From positions 1 to 22,502 of the forward strand of contig JBDSRN010000146.1 of assembly GCA_039929265.1 (NCBI GenBank): a stretch of 22,502 bases of DNA, given 5' to 3'. The position numbers and the translations under genes are program-made. The notes under the pieces were generated by a model. That model was not told the origin of the DNA and did no database searches. It saw nothing but the letters and a program-made list of their open reading frames with translations. Of this stretch, positions 15,201 to 21,152 are shown piece by piece; positions within the stretch are counted from its first letter, which is position 1; every line of letters starts with the position of its first letter. The stretch comes from ZC4RG30 sp039929265. GTDB lineage: Bacteria; Pseudomonadota; Gammaproteobacteria; Steroidobacterales; Steroidobacteraceae.

Positions 15201-15286
15201 CCACATTGCTGGCGCGGTTGGTGACGCCAGTGGTTTACAAGCTGATTCCGCCGCCGGTGGAGGCGCAGCAACTTCAGCCAGAGTGA
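12227..15286 (+). CDS. RND efflux pump inner-membrane transporter (AcrB/HAE family)
   Basis: A 1019-aa proton-driven exporter, full length for the family. It shows 12 membrane segments in the usual two halves, with large periplasmic loops after TM1 and TM7. The proton-relay pair is in GLLVDDSIVVVEN (D397, D398) and the partner Lys in GIEIKNSILLVD (K922). The double Asp and general pattern point to the hydrophobe/amphiphile (drug) group, not the CzcA/CusA metal group, which carries a different TM4 motif. FxGFVALIGIEIKNS and the PLSLAIGLTVLYF helix are typical. Substrates cannot be predicted. The GTG start at 12227 overlaps the adaptor stop; no terminator is seen after the gene. Confidence 0.96.
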   Translation: MKLLEFPIRRYQFTLVAFLCLTALGWFAFASIPREEDPHIKFPAVFVTGIYPGADPVDLERLFAKPIEDKLAELEHVKKIETTVTDGVALIAIEFEASEDADKKFDEVTREVNALRGQLPPEIQKIELRKISPALVNILQLALVSKDAPYRELQDYARDLKDALKTVDGIRTSESWAYPERELRVQIDLKRMAEMRITPGNVIQALQSENANIPAGFIDLGTRSFSLQASGSYENVDQVRDTIVASSGGGVVRVRDIATVDWASRPLSYVGRYNGERAVFVTANQKDNYNIIEVQKRVDVELDKFASALPKRIALERGFSQSTNVEARLNRLYMDFGIAIMLVLVTLLPLGLRAAGIVMMSIPLSLAIGLTVLYFLDYSLNQITIAGFVLSLGLLVDDSIVVVENIARHLRTGISRNEAALAGTKQIFEAIVGCTATLVFAFLPLAVLPGSPGKFIRVLPVTIMATILGSLFVALLFIPFLASRLLKPETDAHGNKVLQKVMAGIHRYYRPALHYCLARPKQTVFAALGGSLALILLLFSVLGGSLFPKADTPQFLVTVSTPNGSSLAETDRALRFVESRLKTHAEVRSYFANLGHGNPQIYYNHIVRNDSANFAEVFVQLTGYTTRETPRFLDRLRGELERYPGAKIYVTEFVQGSPVSSPVAVRIVGRDLEAIADLAGKVESVVKGTPGTRDVSNPLRVARTNLRLMPDSTKASLLGVPTVEFDRAVRLSVSGIPAGTFKNDDGEQYNIVVRTPVGDRADFSVLDEIRLPTVTGATLPLSQLATLQFEKAPNRIQRFNRQRSVTIDAHVVSGFNTRAVTEAVVKRLDAMSWPRGYHFVLGGEAEASADAFGGLGTAVIVALFGIFAILVLEFGSYRSTLIVLTVVPLGVFGGLIALLLTGNDVSFTASVGFVALIGIEIKNSILLVDFTNQLREQGIGLDEAIEQAGEIRFLPILLTSATAIGGLLPLALQNAGLYSPMSWVIIGGLVSSTLLARLVTPVVYKLIPPPVEAQQLQPE

Positions 15287-15301
15287 GCAAAGTGGCCTTC
15301 G

Positions 15302-15313
15302 AGCACGCGTGCT
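15302..15313. repeat. 12-bp perfect palindrome after the pump gene
   Basis: AGCACGCGTGCT equals its own reverse complement. It lies 16 nt past the pump stop codon and just before the TTAA repeats. It has no T-tract on either strand and no loop, so it is not an intrinsic terminator; it could be a binding site or chance. Confidence 0.4.
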
Positions 15314-15320
15314 GACGCGC

Positions 15321-15348
15321 ATTAAGCGGAATTAACACGGGCTTAAGC
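15321..15348 (+). promoter_or_regulatory. Three TTAA direct repeats (PmrA-box-like) before the PsiF-like gene
   Basis: ATTAAG (15321-15326), ATTAAC (15331-15336) and CTTAAG (15342-15347) repeat every 10-11 bp, the helical spacing bound by OmpR/PhoB-type response regulators, and resemble the PmrA consensus YTTAAK-N5-YTTAAK. A similar pair lies at the two-component operon promoter. A weak -10 (TAGGGT, 15370-15375) follows at about the same distance as in that promoter (22 versus 23 nt). Binding by the neighbouring regulator is inference. Confidence 0.55.
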
Positions 15349-15381
15349 ACGAAGTAATCGGCAGGGGACTAGGGTCGCCAC

Positions 15382-15630
15382 ATGAGAGCCGGACTTCCTG
15401 TCGCCGTGTTGCTGACAGCATTGGGTATCGCTGGCGCTGCCGAGCCGGGCGCGGAAAACTCGGCCGCCACGGTCACCGCGACGCCGCCCGCGCAGGCACA
15501 CGTGAAGCCGCTGACTCCGCAGCAGGCCCAGCAGCGGCAGCTGCGCTGCGAAAAGCGTGCGCGGGAGCATCACATCAAGTCCGCACGACGTCAGGCCTAT
15601 ATCGTGGCCTGCCTGCTCCAGACCACCTGA
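15382..15630 (+). CDS. Small secreted PsiF-repeat-like protein
   Basis: An 82-aa exported protein. A signal peptide (MRAGLPVAVLLTALGIAGA) is followed by an Ala/Pro/Thr-rich linker and one C-terminal motif with two Cys: LTPQQAQQRQLRCEKRA and then RRQAYIVACLL. The TPQQ...C.....A...R..Y...CL pattern is that of the PsiF repeat, named from an E. coli phosphate-starvation-inducible protein of unknown function. The two Cys probably form a disulfide in the periplasm. A GGG-rich ribosome-site-like stretch lies about 7 nt before the ATG. It converges on the sensor-kinase gene, with only 4 nt between stop codons and no visible terminator. Confidence 0.78.
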   Translation: MRAGLPVAVLLTALGIAGAAEPGAENSAATVTATPPAQAHVKPLTPQQAQQRQLRCEKRAREHHIKSARRQAYIVACLLQTT

Positions 15631-15634
15631 GGGT

Positions 15635-17050
15635 TCAGTTACGAAACGTCTCGAACTCGCAGCGCACGATGAGGCCAGGTGAATTGTCGGTGAGCACCAG
15701 GCGCCCGCGGTGCAGCCGAACGACGGCAGCTACCAGGCTCAGTCCGAGCCCACTACTCTGCTCGAGCCCTGCACCGCCGACCGGAGCGCGCTCCAGCCTC
15801 CGAAACGGTTGCAGCACGGTGGCGCGATCGGACTCGGGAATGCCCGGGCCATCGTCAGCTACCTCGAGCACGACGCGCTGCCCGTTTTCCACCGACAGGC
15901 GCACTTCGATCGAACCCTGGCCCGGTGCGTAATTCAGCGCGTTCTCCAGCAGGTTCGCGATTGACTGCGCGAGCAGCTGCCGGCTACCCCGCACTGTGAC
16001 GTTCGGCTCGCTTCGCGCCTCGAGTGTCAGACCACGCCGCTTCGCCTCGGGCGCGTACAAGTCGCGCATCTCGTCGACGAGTTGCGTGAGGTCGACTCGC
16101 TCGCGCGCCGCGAGTGGCGCACCGGCTTCCGCCTGTGCGATCTGCAAGAGCGTCACCAACGTGCGCTGCACGCGCTCGACGTCGGCGAGTGTGTCATTCA
16201 GCACGCTCCGGGAATCGGTCCGAAGATTTGGCTGACGCAGGGTTTCTTCGATCCGCATGCGCACGCGGTGCAATGGCGCGCGCAGATCATGCGCGGTGCT
16301 GTCGAACGTGGTACGCAACACGACAGTCTGCTGCTCGATGCGATCCAGCATCAGGTTGACGATGGACGAGAGCTGATCCAGCTCGTCATTGGATCCATCG
16401 TGATCCAGCCGGCGCGACAGATCTCCCGAGATGATCTTCTCGCACGCCAGCGCAACCGCGCGCACTCGGCGATTCAGCCCGCGGCTGTACCAGACACCGA
16501 TGATCATGCACAGCAGCACCGTGAGTGCAATCGCCCACAGGATGGCGTTACGGAATTGTTGGACGAAGTTGCGGCTCTCCGTAATGTCGGTGCCCACCAT
16601 TAGGCGTCGGCCACCATCGAGCTGCACGATCTCCGCGCGCACCGGATGATCGACGTTCTCGTTGCGCTCGCGCGCGACGATGTCGAACTCCAGCCATTCA
16701 CCCGGCGCAGCATCGTCCACGGGGCGCTGCACCGGCGGCCAGCCGGACAGATTGCCCGCGATGCGTTTGAACTGAGGATCGACGAGCAGATACACGGCAC
16801 CGGTACGACCCCAGCTGTCGCTGCGTCGATTCAGCGCTGCGGTGAGCGCGCCGAGCCCTTCCCCGTCGTAGTGTTCCTTCAGCCCGCGCAGATCGGTCTG
16901 GATCACGAGATCGAATTCGCGCACGAGTAGACGCTGCGTGATGAGAAAGACCGACCAGAGCAACAGGCCTGCTGCGATGGCGAAGGCCAGAACGTAGAGA
17001 ATCGCGAGCCGTGTTGCGGAAGAACGCAACGCGAGTGGCAGACGCATCAT
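15635..17050 (-). CDS. Two-component sensor histidine kinase
   Basis: A 471-aa membrane kinase. TM1 at about 15-38, a periplasmic sensor of about 130 residues, TM2 at about 169-188, then HAMP (about 190-243). The dimerisation/phospho-acceptor domain has the H-box STAHDLRAPLHRVR with H254; the ATPase domain has the N box NLLENALNYAP (N370), the G1 box DDGPGIP (399-405) and the G2 box GLGLSL (434-439). The sensor shows no recognisable ligand motif, so the signal is unknown. The start ATG overlaps the regulator stop as ATGA; a second ATG follows immediately (17047). It forms an operon with the OmpR-type regulator and converges on the PsiF-like gene. Confidence 0.94.
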   Translation of the reverse strand: MMRLPLALRSSATRLAILYVLAFAIAAGLLLWSVFLITQRLLVREFDLVIQTDLRGLKEHYDGEGLGALTAALNRRSDSWGRTGAVYLLVDPQFKRIAGNLSGWPPVQRPVDDAAPGEWLEFDIVARERNENVDHPVRAEIVQLDGGRRLMVGTDITESRNFVQQFRNAILWAIALTVLLCMIIGVWYSRGLNRRVRAVALACEKIISGDLSRRLDHDGSNDELDQLSSIVNLMLDRIEQQTVVLRTTFDSTAHDLRAPLHRVRMRIEETLRQPNLRTDSRSVLNDTLADVERVQRTLVTLLQIAQAEAGAPLAARERVDLTQLVDEMRDLYAPEAKRRGLTLEARSEPNVTVRGSRQLLAQSIANLLENALNYAPGQGSIEVRLSVENGQRVVLEVADDGPGIPESDRATVLQPFRRLERAPVGGAGLEQSSGLGLSLVAAVVRLHRGRLVLTDNSPGLIVRCEFETFRN

Positions 17051-17727
17051 CCGACGTCGTCACGCAACGTATAGCCCGCACCGCGCACGGTGCGTATCAA
17101 GGCCAGGTCGAAACCCTTGTCGACAGCTTGCCGCAATCGGGAGACGTGCACGTCGATGAGATTCGTCTGTGGATCGAAATGCAGATCCCACACACCTTCG
17201 AGCAGCATCGTCCGCGTGACCACCTGGCCCCGCCGGCGCATGAGGAACTCGAGCAGCTGGAATTCCTTCACGGTCAGCTCGATCAGCTTGCCGCCGCGAT
17301 GCGCAGTGCGCGCGAGCAGATCGATCTCGAGGTCCGCTACCCTGAGGCGCGTGGTGACCTCGTTGTTGCTGCGTCGACGCAACAACGCTTCCACGCGCGC
17401 AATCAACTCGACGAACGCGAACGGCTTGGTGAGATAGTCATCGCCGCCTGCCTGCAGACCTCGCACGCGATCGTCGACTGTGCCCAGTGCGCTGAGGATG
17501 AGAACGGGCGTGTGATCATCTCGCTCACGCAGTTGCGCGATGATCGCCAGACCGTCGAGATGCGGCAGCATGCGATCGGCAATGATGAGGTCGAACTTGC
17601 CCTCGGTGGCACGGTACAGGCCATCGCGACCATCGGCTGCGTGGTCCACCGAGTAGCCAGCTTCCTTCAGGCCCTTGCTGAGATAGCGCGCAGCCTCGAT
17701 GTCGTCTTCTATTAGCAGCACATGCAT
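17047..17727 (-). CDS. OmpR/PhoB-family response regulator
   Basis: A 226-aa regulator: receiver domain at 1-115 with acidic pocket EDD (7-9), phospho-acceptor D51 in IIADRMLPHLDGL, the conserved Ser/Ala switch region LSALG and the Lys of LTKPF; winged-helix DNA-binding domain at about 128-222 with LTVKEFQLLEFLMRRRGQVV and VDVHVSRLR-type (here IDVHVSRLR) recognition helix and RTVRGAGYTL wing. It belongs to the CzcR/CusR/PmrA-like branch. A GAGG about 9 nt before the ATG serves as ribosome site. It is first in the operon with the kinase and has a TTAA box at its own promoter, so autoregulation is likely. Confidence 0.96.
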   Translation of the reverse strand: MHVLLIEDDIEAARYLSKGLKEAGYSVDHAADGRDGLYRATEGKFDLIIADRMLPHLDGLAIIAQLRERDDHTPVLILSALGTVDDRVRGLQAGGDDYLTKPFAFVELIARVEALLRRRSNNEVTTRLRVADLEIDLLARTAHRGGKLIELTVKEFQLLEFLMRRRGQVVTRTMLLEGVWDLHFDPQTNLIDVHVSRLRQAVDKGFDLALIRTVRGAGYTLRDDVG

Positions 17728-17744
17728 GGTAAACGCCTCACGGC

Positions 17745-17787
17745 AGTCTACTCCTGCGCGCCGCGCTCCGGGTTTAAGTCAACTTAA
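17745..17787 (-). promoter_or_regulatory. Two-component operon promoter with TTAA box
   Basis: TTAAGTCAACTTAA (17774-17787) is a near-perfect inverted repeat that also reads as two TTAA half-sites 10 bp apart, like the repeats ahead of the PsiF-like gene. On the minus strand a -10 TAGACT (17750-17745) lies 23 nt downstream; a 17-nt spacer would place the -35 on ACCCGG (17773-17768), a poor match, so the box abuts the -35 as in activator-dependent promoters. The site sits between ahpD and the regulator gene. Confidence 0.6.
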
Positions 17788-17789
17788 CC

Positions 17790-18326
17790 TCATGCCGCCC
17801 AGGAATTCTCCAGCACCACAGCTACTGCGTGGATGGTCGCCGCGATGCGCACCGCACTCTGGATCGACTCACGGGTCGTGCCGTGCTGTCGTAACTTGCG
17901 TTCGTGCGATACCACGCACATGCCGCAGCCGTTGACGGCGGACACCACGAGCGAAAGCAGCTCGTAGTCCATCTTGTCGATGCCGTGGTTGGCCAGCACG
18001 TTCATCCGCAGACGTGCGGGCATCGCCTGGTATTCCGGATCCTCCACCAGGTGCAGGAAACGGTAGTAGATATTGTTCATGCCCATGATCGCGGCGGCGG
18101 AATGCGCCGCCGTGAGATGTGCTGCGTCGATGTGCGCCTTTGCAAGCGCCTCGATTTCGCGCGCGAACGGTGTGTTGCGCGACGCGAGGGCCGAGGCCAG
18201 CGCCAGAGTCCAGATCTGACGCTGGTCGAGACCCGGCGCTCCCTGCGTGCTGAGCACGCTGCCCAGGTTCAGTTGCAGATCGCGCGCATGCGCGGGCAGG
18301 GAACTACGGATTTCGTCGAGCGTCAT
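17790..18326 (-). CDS. ahpD: Alkyl hydroperoxide reductase-associated disulfide reductase AhpD
   Basis: A 178-aa carboxymuconolactone-decarboxylase-family protein that regenerates AhpC and has weak peroxidase activity of its own. The catalytic proton-relay set is present: E122 in DYELLSLVVSAVNGCGMC, the CxxC at C134/C137, and the following His (SHERKL, H141). Other family marks are IWTLALASALASRN and the MGMNNIYYRF segment. The gene follows ahpC after 7 nt, an operon also known from mycobacteria and streptomycetes, in which AhpD replaces the AhpF reductase. It ends 3 nt from the two-component promoter box. Confidence 0.96.
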   Translation of the reverse strand: MTLDEIRSSLPAHARDLQLNLGSVLSTQGAPGLDQRQIWTLALASALASRNTPFAREIEALAKAHIDAAHLTAAHSAAAIMGMNNIYYRFLHLVEDPEYQAMPARLRMNVLANHGIDKMDYELLSLVVSAVNGCGMCVVSHERKLRQHGTTRESIQSAVRIAATIHAVAVVLENSWAA

Positions 18327-18333
18327 GTGAACC

Positions 18334-18873
18334 TCAGGCAGCCTTCAGGGTATCTTCGCCGGACTTCCAATTGCAGGGGCACAGCTCGTCCGTCTGCAGT
18401 GCGTCCAGAACACGCAGCACTTCTTCGGGGCTGCGGCCGACATTCAGGTCGGTGACGTACACGAAGCGGACGACGCCTTGCGGATCGACGATGAACGTCG
18501 CGCGCTGCGCCACGCCGGCTTCCGGATCGAGAATGCCGAGCGCCGTGGTGAGCTCGCGCTTGATGTCCGCCAGCATGGGGAATGGCAGATTGCGCAACTC
18601 TTCCCTGTCCTTGCGCCAGGCAAGGTGCACGAACTCGCTGTCGGTGCTTGCGCCGAGGACCTTCGCGTCACGCGCCTCGAACTCCTTGTTGAGCTTGCCG
18701 AAGGCCGCGATTTCCGTCGGACAAACGAAGGTAAAATCCTTCGGCCAGAAGAACACGACCTGCCACTTGCCGGCATTGGTCTGGCTGTCGAAAGGCTTGA
18801 AGGCCGTTGCGAGATCATTGGAGACGACGCCAGTGAGGGCGAATTGGGGAAACTTCTGACCGATACTGAGCAT
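18334..18873 (-). CDS. ahpC: Alkyl hydroperoxide reductase, peroxiredoxin AhpC
   Basis: A 179-aa peroxiredoxin that reduces hydrogen and organic peroxides. The peroxidatic Cys is C51 in DFTFVCPTEIAAF, and two C-terminal cysteines, C165 and C167 (ELCPCNW), act as resolving residues, the three-Cys form seen in AhpD-coupled enzymes. The start ATG at 18873 has GGAG 9 nt upstream. It leads the ahpCD operon and lies divergent to oxyR, with an OxyR operator in the 108-nt gap between them. Expect peroxide induction through OxyR. Confidence 0.97.
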   Translation of the reverse strand: MLSIGQKFPQFALTGVVSNDLATAFKPFDSQTNAGKWQVVFFWPKDFTFVCPTEIAAFGKLNKEFEARDAKVLGASTDSEFVHLAWRKDREELRNLPFPMLADIKRELTTALGILDPEAGVAQRATFIVDPQGVVRFVYVTDLNVGRSPEEVLRVLDALQTDELCPCNWKSGEDTLKAA

Positions 18874-18937
18874 TGCGCAAACTCCTTGAGGACAATCATT
18901 GGTAGGGGTTGCGAACAAGTGTGGGGCCAGGTGCAAG

Positions 18938-18966
18938 ATTATTCCAATCGATTGATGTCTTGTTTT
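18938..18966 (-). promoter_or_regulatory. ahpC promoter (weak -35, OxyR-dependent)
   Basis: On the minus strand, -10 AATAAT (18943-18938, 5 of 6) lies 17 nt from a -35 AAAACA (18966-18961, 3 of 6). The poor -35 lies inside the OxyR site, as expected where OxyR contacts RNA polymerase to activate. Confidence 0.55.
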
Positions 18967-18983
18967 TGATAGATTTCATCTAT
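18947..18983. promoter_or_regulatory. OxyR operator between ahpC and oxyR
   Basis: ATAG-atttcat-CTAT (18969-18983) is an exact match to one ATAG-N7-CTAT half of the OxyR consensus. The outer half at the standard spacing reads ATCG (18947, 3 of 4) and TCTT (18958, poor). The exact half runs over the oxyR start codon and the other half over the ahpC -35, matching activation of ahpC with repression of oxyR. Confidence 0.8.
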
Positions 18984-19893
18984 GGTGAAACTGAAGCTCA
19001 GGGACCTAAGTTACCTCGTAGCCGTTGCCGAAACCCGGCACTTCGGCCAGGCGGCCGCACGCTGTTTTGTCAGCCAGCCCACACTCTCGGCGCAACTCAA
19101 GAAGCTCGAGGAATCCCTTGGCGTGCAGCTGATCGAGCGCCAGCCGCGGCGGATATCGCTTACCGAAGCCGGCGCGGCCGTCGTGCAACGGGCGCGACGG
19201 ATCCTGGAAGACAGCGATGCCATCGTGACGCTCGCTCAGCAGCAGTCCGATCCGCTCGGCGGTCGGCTGCGCCTCGCCATGCTCCCGACCATCGGACCAT
19301 ATCTGCTGCCCATCGTCGCGCCGCGCATCCGCAAGCACTTGCCGCATCTGGAGCTGCTGCTGTACGAGTACACGACCAATCGGCTTCTGGAGAAACTGCA
19401 TCAGGGCGAGATCGACGCCGGCGTACTGGCACTGCCCGTGGATACCGACGGGCTGCAGCTGCGCAAGCTGTACGACGAAGCGTTCGTCGTGGCACTGCCG
19501 TCGCAGCACCGCCTCGCGGGGCGCAGCACGCTGCGCACTGAAGACCTCAGCGATGAATCGCTGTTGCTGCTCGAAGACGGGCATTGTCTGCGCGACCAGG
19601 CGCTCGCGGTCTGCGGGCACAGCGTCGGGGAGAAACAGGATTTCCGCGCCACCTCGCTCGAGACCCTGCGACAGATGGTCGCGTCGGGCAGCGGCGTGAC
19701 GCTGCTGCCGGAGTTCGCCAGTCGCGGCGCGTATGGGGCGGCGCGTGGCATCGTCACCGTGCCATTCGCGAAGCCGGTACCGGTACGCAGGATCGGTGTC
19801 ATCTGGCGGCGTAGCAGCGCGCGCATTGCGGCAATCCAGGCCGTCGGCGCAGTCATCGCCGAAGCCGCATCGAAGCAGCTGCGAGCGGCGTGA
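18982..19893 (+). CDS. oxyR: Peroxide-sensing LysR-type regulator OxyR
   Basis: A 303-aa LysR-family activator. The N-terminal HTH reads LRDLSYLVAVAETRHFGQAA then CFVSQPTLSAQLKKLEESLG. The regulatory domain holds the two redox cysteines C202 (EDGHCLRDQ) and C211, nine apart exactly as C199/C208 in E. coli OxyR, which form a disulfide on H2O2 exposure. It is divergent to ahpC. The start ATG lies inside its operator; no ribosome site precedes it, so the transcript may start very close to the ATG or translation may be weak. Its stop overlaps the next gene as GTGA, so the LCAT-type enzyme is probably co-translated. Confidence 0.96.
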   Translation: MVKLKLRDLSYLVAVAETRHFGQAAARCFVSQPTLSAQLKKLEESLGVQLIERQPRRISLTEAGAAVVQRARRILEDSDAIVTLAQQQSDPLGGRLRLAMLPTIGPYLLPIVAPRIRKHLPHLELLLYEYTTNRLLEKLHQGEIDAGVLALPVDTDGLQLRKLYDEAFVVALPSQHRLAGRSTLRTEDLSDESLLLLEDGHCLRDQALAVCGHSVGEKQDFRATSLETLRQMVASGSGVTLLPEFASRGAYGAARGIVTVPFAKPVPVRRIGVIWRRSSARIAAIQAVGAVIAEAASKQLRAA

Positions 19894-21152
19894 AGTATCA
19901 CGACGCCGGAGTGTCCGTGTACGACCGGCTCGTCTGGCCCGAAGGCGCCGTGGAGCGGCTGCTCGTATCCGGCGAACGTCGGCGCGAACTCATCGCTTAC
20001 CTCGGCGAGGGGGAGTACGCCGAGCTCGTGCCGCTGGCGATCCGCGCGGCGGCGGCGCGCAAGGACCCCGCGCTCAGCGTGCATCTCGTGCCCGGCATCA
20101 TGGGCTCGCAGCTCGGCATGCGGCGCGCTGCGCCGCTGCCGATCAATCTGCTGTGGATCGATCCGACGGATTTTCATTCGGGTGGGCTCACGGCGTTGCG
20201 CCTGCCCGACGACAAGATCGAGTCGCTCGGCTGCATTCTGTACACGTATCTGCGCCTGAAGTTGTCGTTGCAGGCCGCTGGCCTCAACGTCCGCAACTTC
20301 GATTACGACTGGCGCCGCGGCATCGACGAGCTGGGCGCCGCGCTGGCGCAGCGGCTGGCGAAGGATCCCGCTCCACGCCTGGCCATCGTCGCCCACAGCA
20401 TGGGCGGCTTGCTCGGGCGCGTTGCACTCACGGATCGGCGTCTGCGCGAAACACAGCGCGTCAAGTCGCTCGTCACGCTCGGCTCTCCGCACCGCGGTTC
20501 GTATGCCCCGGTGCAGGCGCTACGCGGCACCTATGGAACGGTTCGACGCATGGCGCAGCTTGATCCACTGCACAGTCCGGAACAACTCGCGCACGAGATC
20601 TTCGCCAGCTTTCCATCGCTGTACGACATGTTGCCAGATCCGGCCTTGCTCGACCTGTTCGATCCGGCGAGCTGGCCTGGCGGTACGCCCGGCCCGCGTC
20701 ACGAGCTGCTGCGCGACGCGCAACGCCGACGCACACAGCTGGCGCAGATGGACGAGCGCGTGCGCGCGATCGTCGGCGTGGGGCGCGACACGGTGACGGA
20801 CATCGAGCGTGATGCCGATCAATTCCGCTACCAGGTCACGCGCAATGGTGATGGCACCGTACCCGCAGAGCTCGCGCAGGCTGGCACGGACGCCACGTGG
20901 TACGCGCGCGTTGCACACAGCGAACTGCCGCGCGATGCCGATATCGCCGCAAGCGTGGTCGAGCTGCTGCGCGACGATCGGTGCAGCCGACTGCCGACAC
21001 GCTACGCGCCGGACATGCAGACACTCGGCAGCATCACCGATACGCAACTGCGCCAGCAGTTCACCAGCAAGCTCAACTGGCCGCACATGAGCGCCGACGA
21101 ACGTCGCCGCTTCCTGGATTCGCTCAATGATCCGCTACCGCTGTTGCGATGA
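19890..21152 (+). CDS. LCAT-type acyltransferase/lipase (alpha/beta hydrolase)
   Basis: A 420-aa protein resembling lecithin:cholesterol acyltransferase (PF02450 type). The oxyanion-side element HLVPGIMGSQL lies at 65-75; nucleophile S170 is in VAHSMGGLLGR; the acid is D321 in NGDGTVP, and the His is H343 in RVAHSELP, so the full triad is in place. It has no signal peptide or membrane segment, so it is probably cytoplasmic or peripherally membrane-bound; substrates could be phospholipids or their peroxidised forms (inference from the neighbours). GTG 19890 shares GTGA with oxyR, and ATGA joins it to the photolyase gene. Confidence 0.85.
   Translation: MKYHDAGVSVYDRLVWPEGAVERLLVSGERRRELIAYLGEGEYAELVPLAIRAAAARKDPALSVHLVPGIMGSQLGMRRAAPLPINLLWIDPTDFHSGGLTALRLPDDKIESLGCILYTYLRLKLSLQAAGLNVRNFDYDWRRGIDELGAALAQRLAKDPAPRLAIVAHSMGGLLGRVALTDRRLRETQRVKSLVTLGSPHRGSYAPVQALRGTYGTVRRMAQLDPLHSPEQLAHEIFASFPSLYDMLPDPALLDLFDPASWPGGTPGPRHELLRDAQRRRTQLAQMDERVRAIVGVGRDTVTDIERDADQFRYQVTRNGDGTVPAELAQAGTDATWYARVAHSELPRDADIAASVVELLRDDRCSRLPTRYAPDMQTLGSITDTQLRQQFTSKLNWPHMSADERRRFLDSLNDPLPLLR

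Noticed and set aside
15302..15313. AGCACGCGTGCT as a terminator of the pump operon
   Set aside because: It is a perfect palindrome with no loop and no following T-tract, so it does not form an intrinsic terminator.
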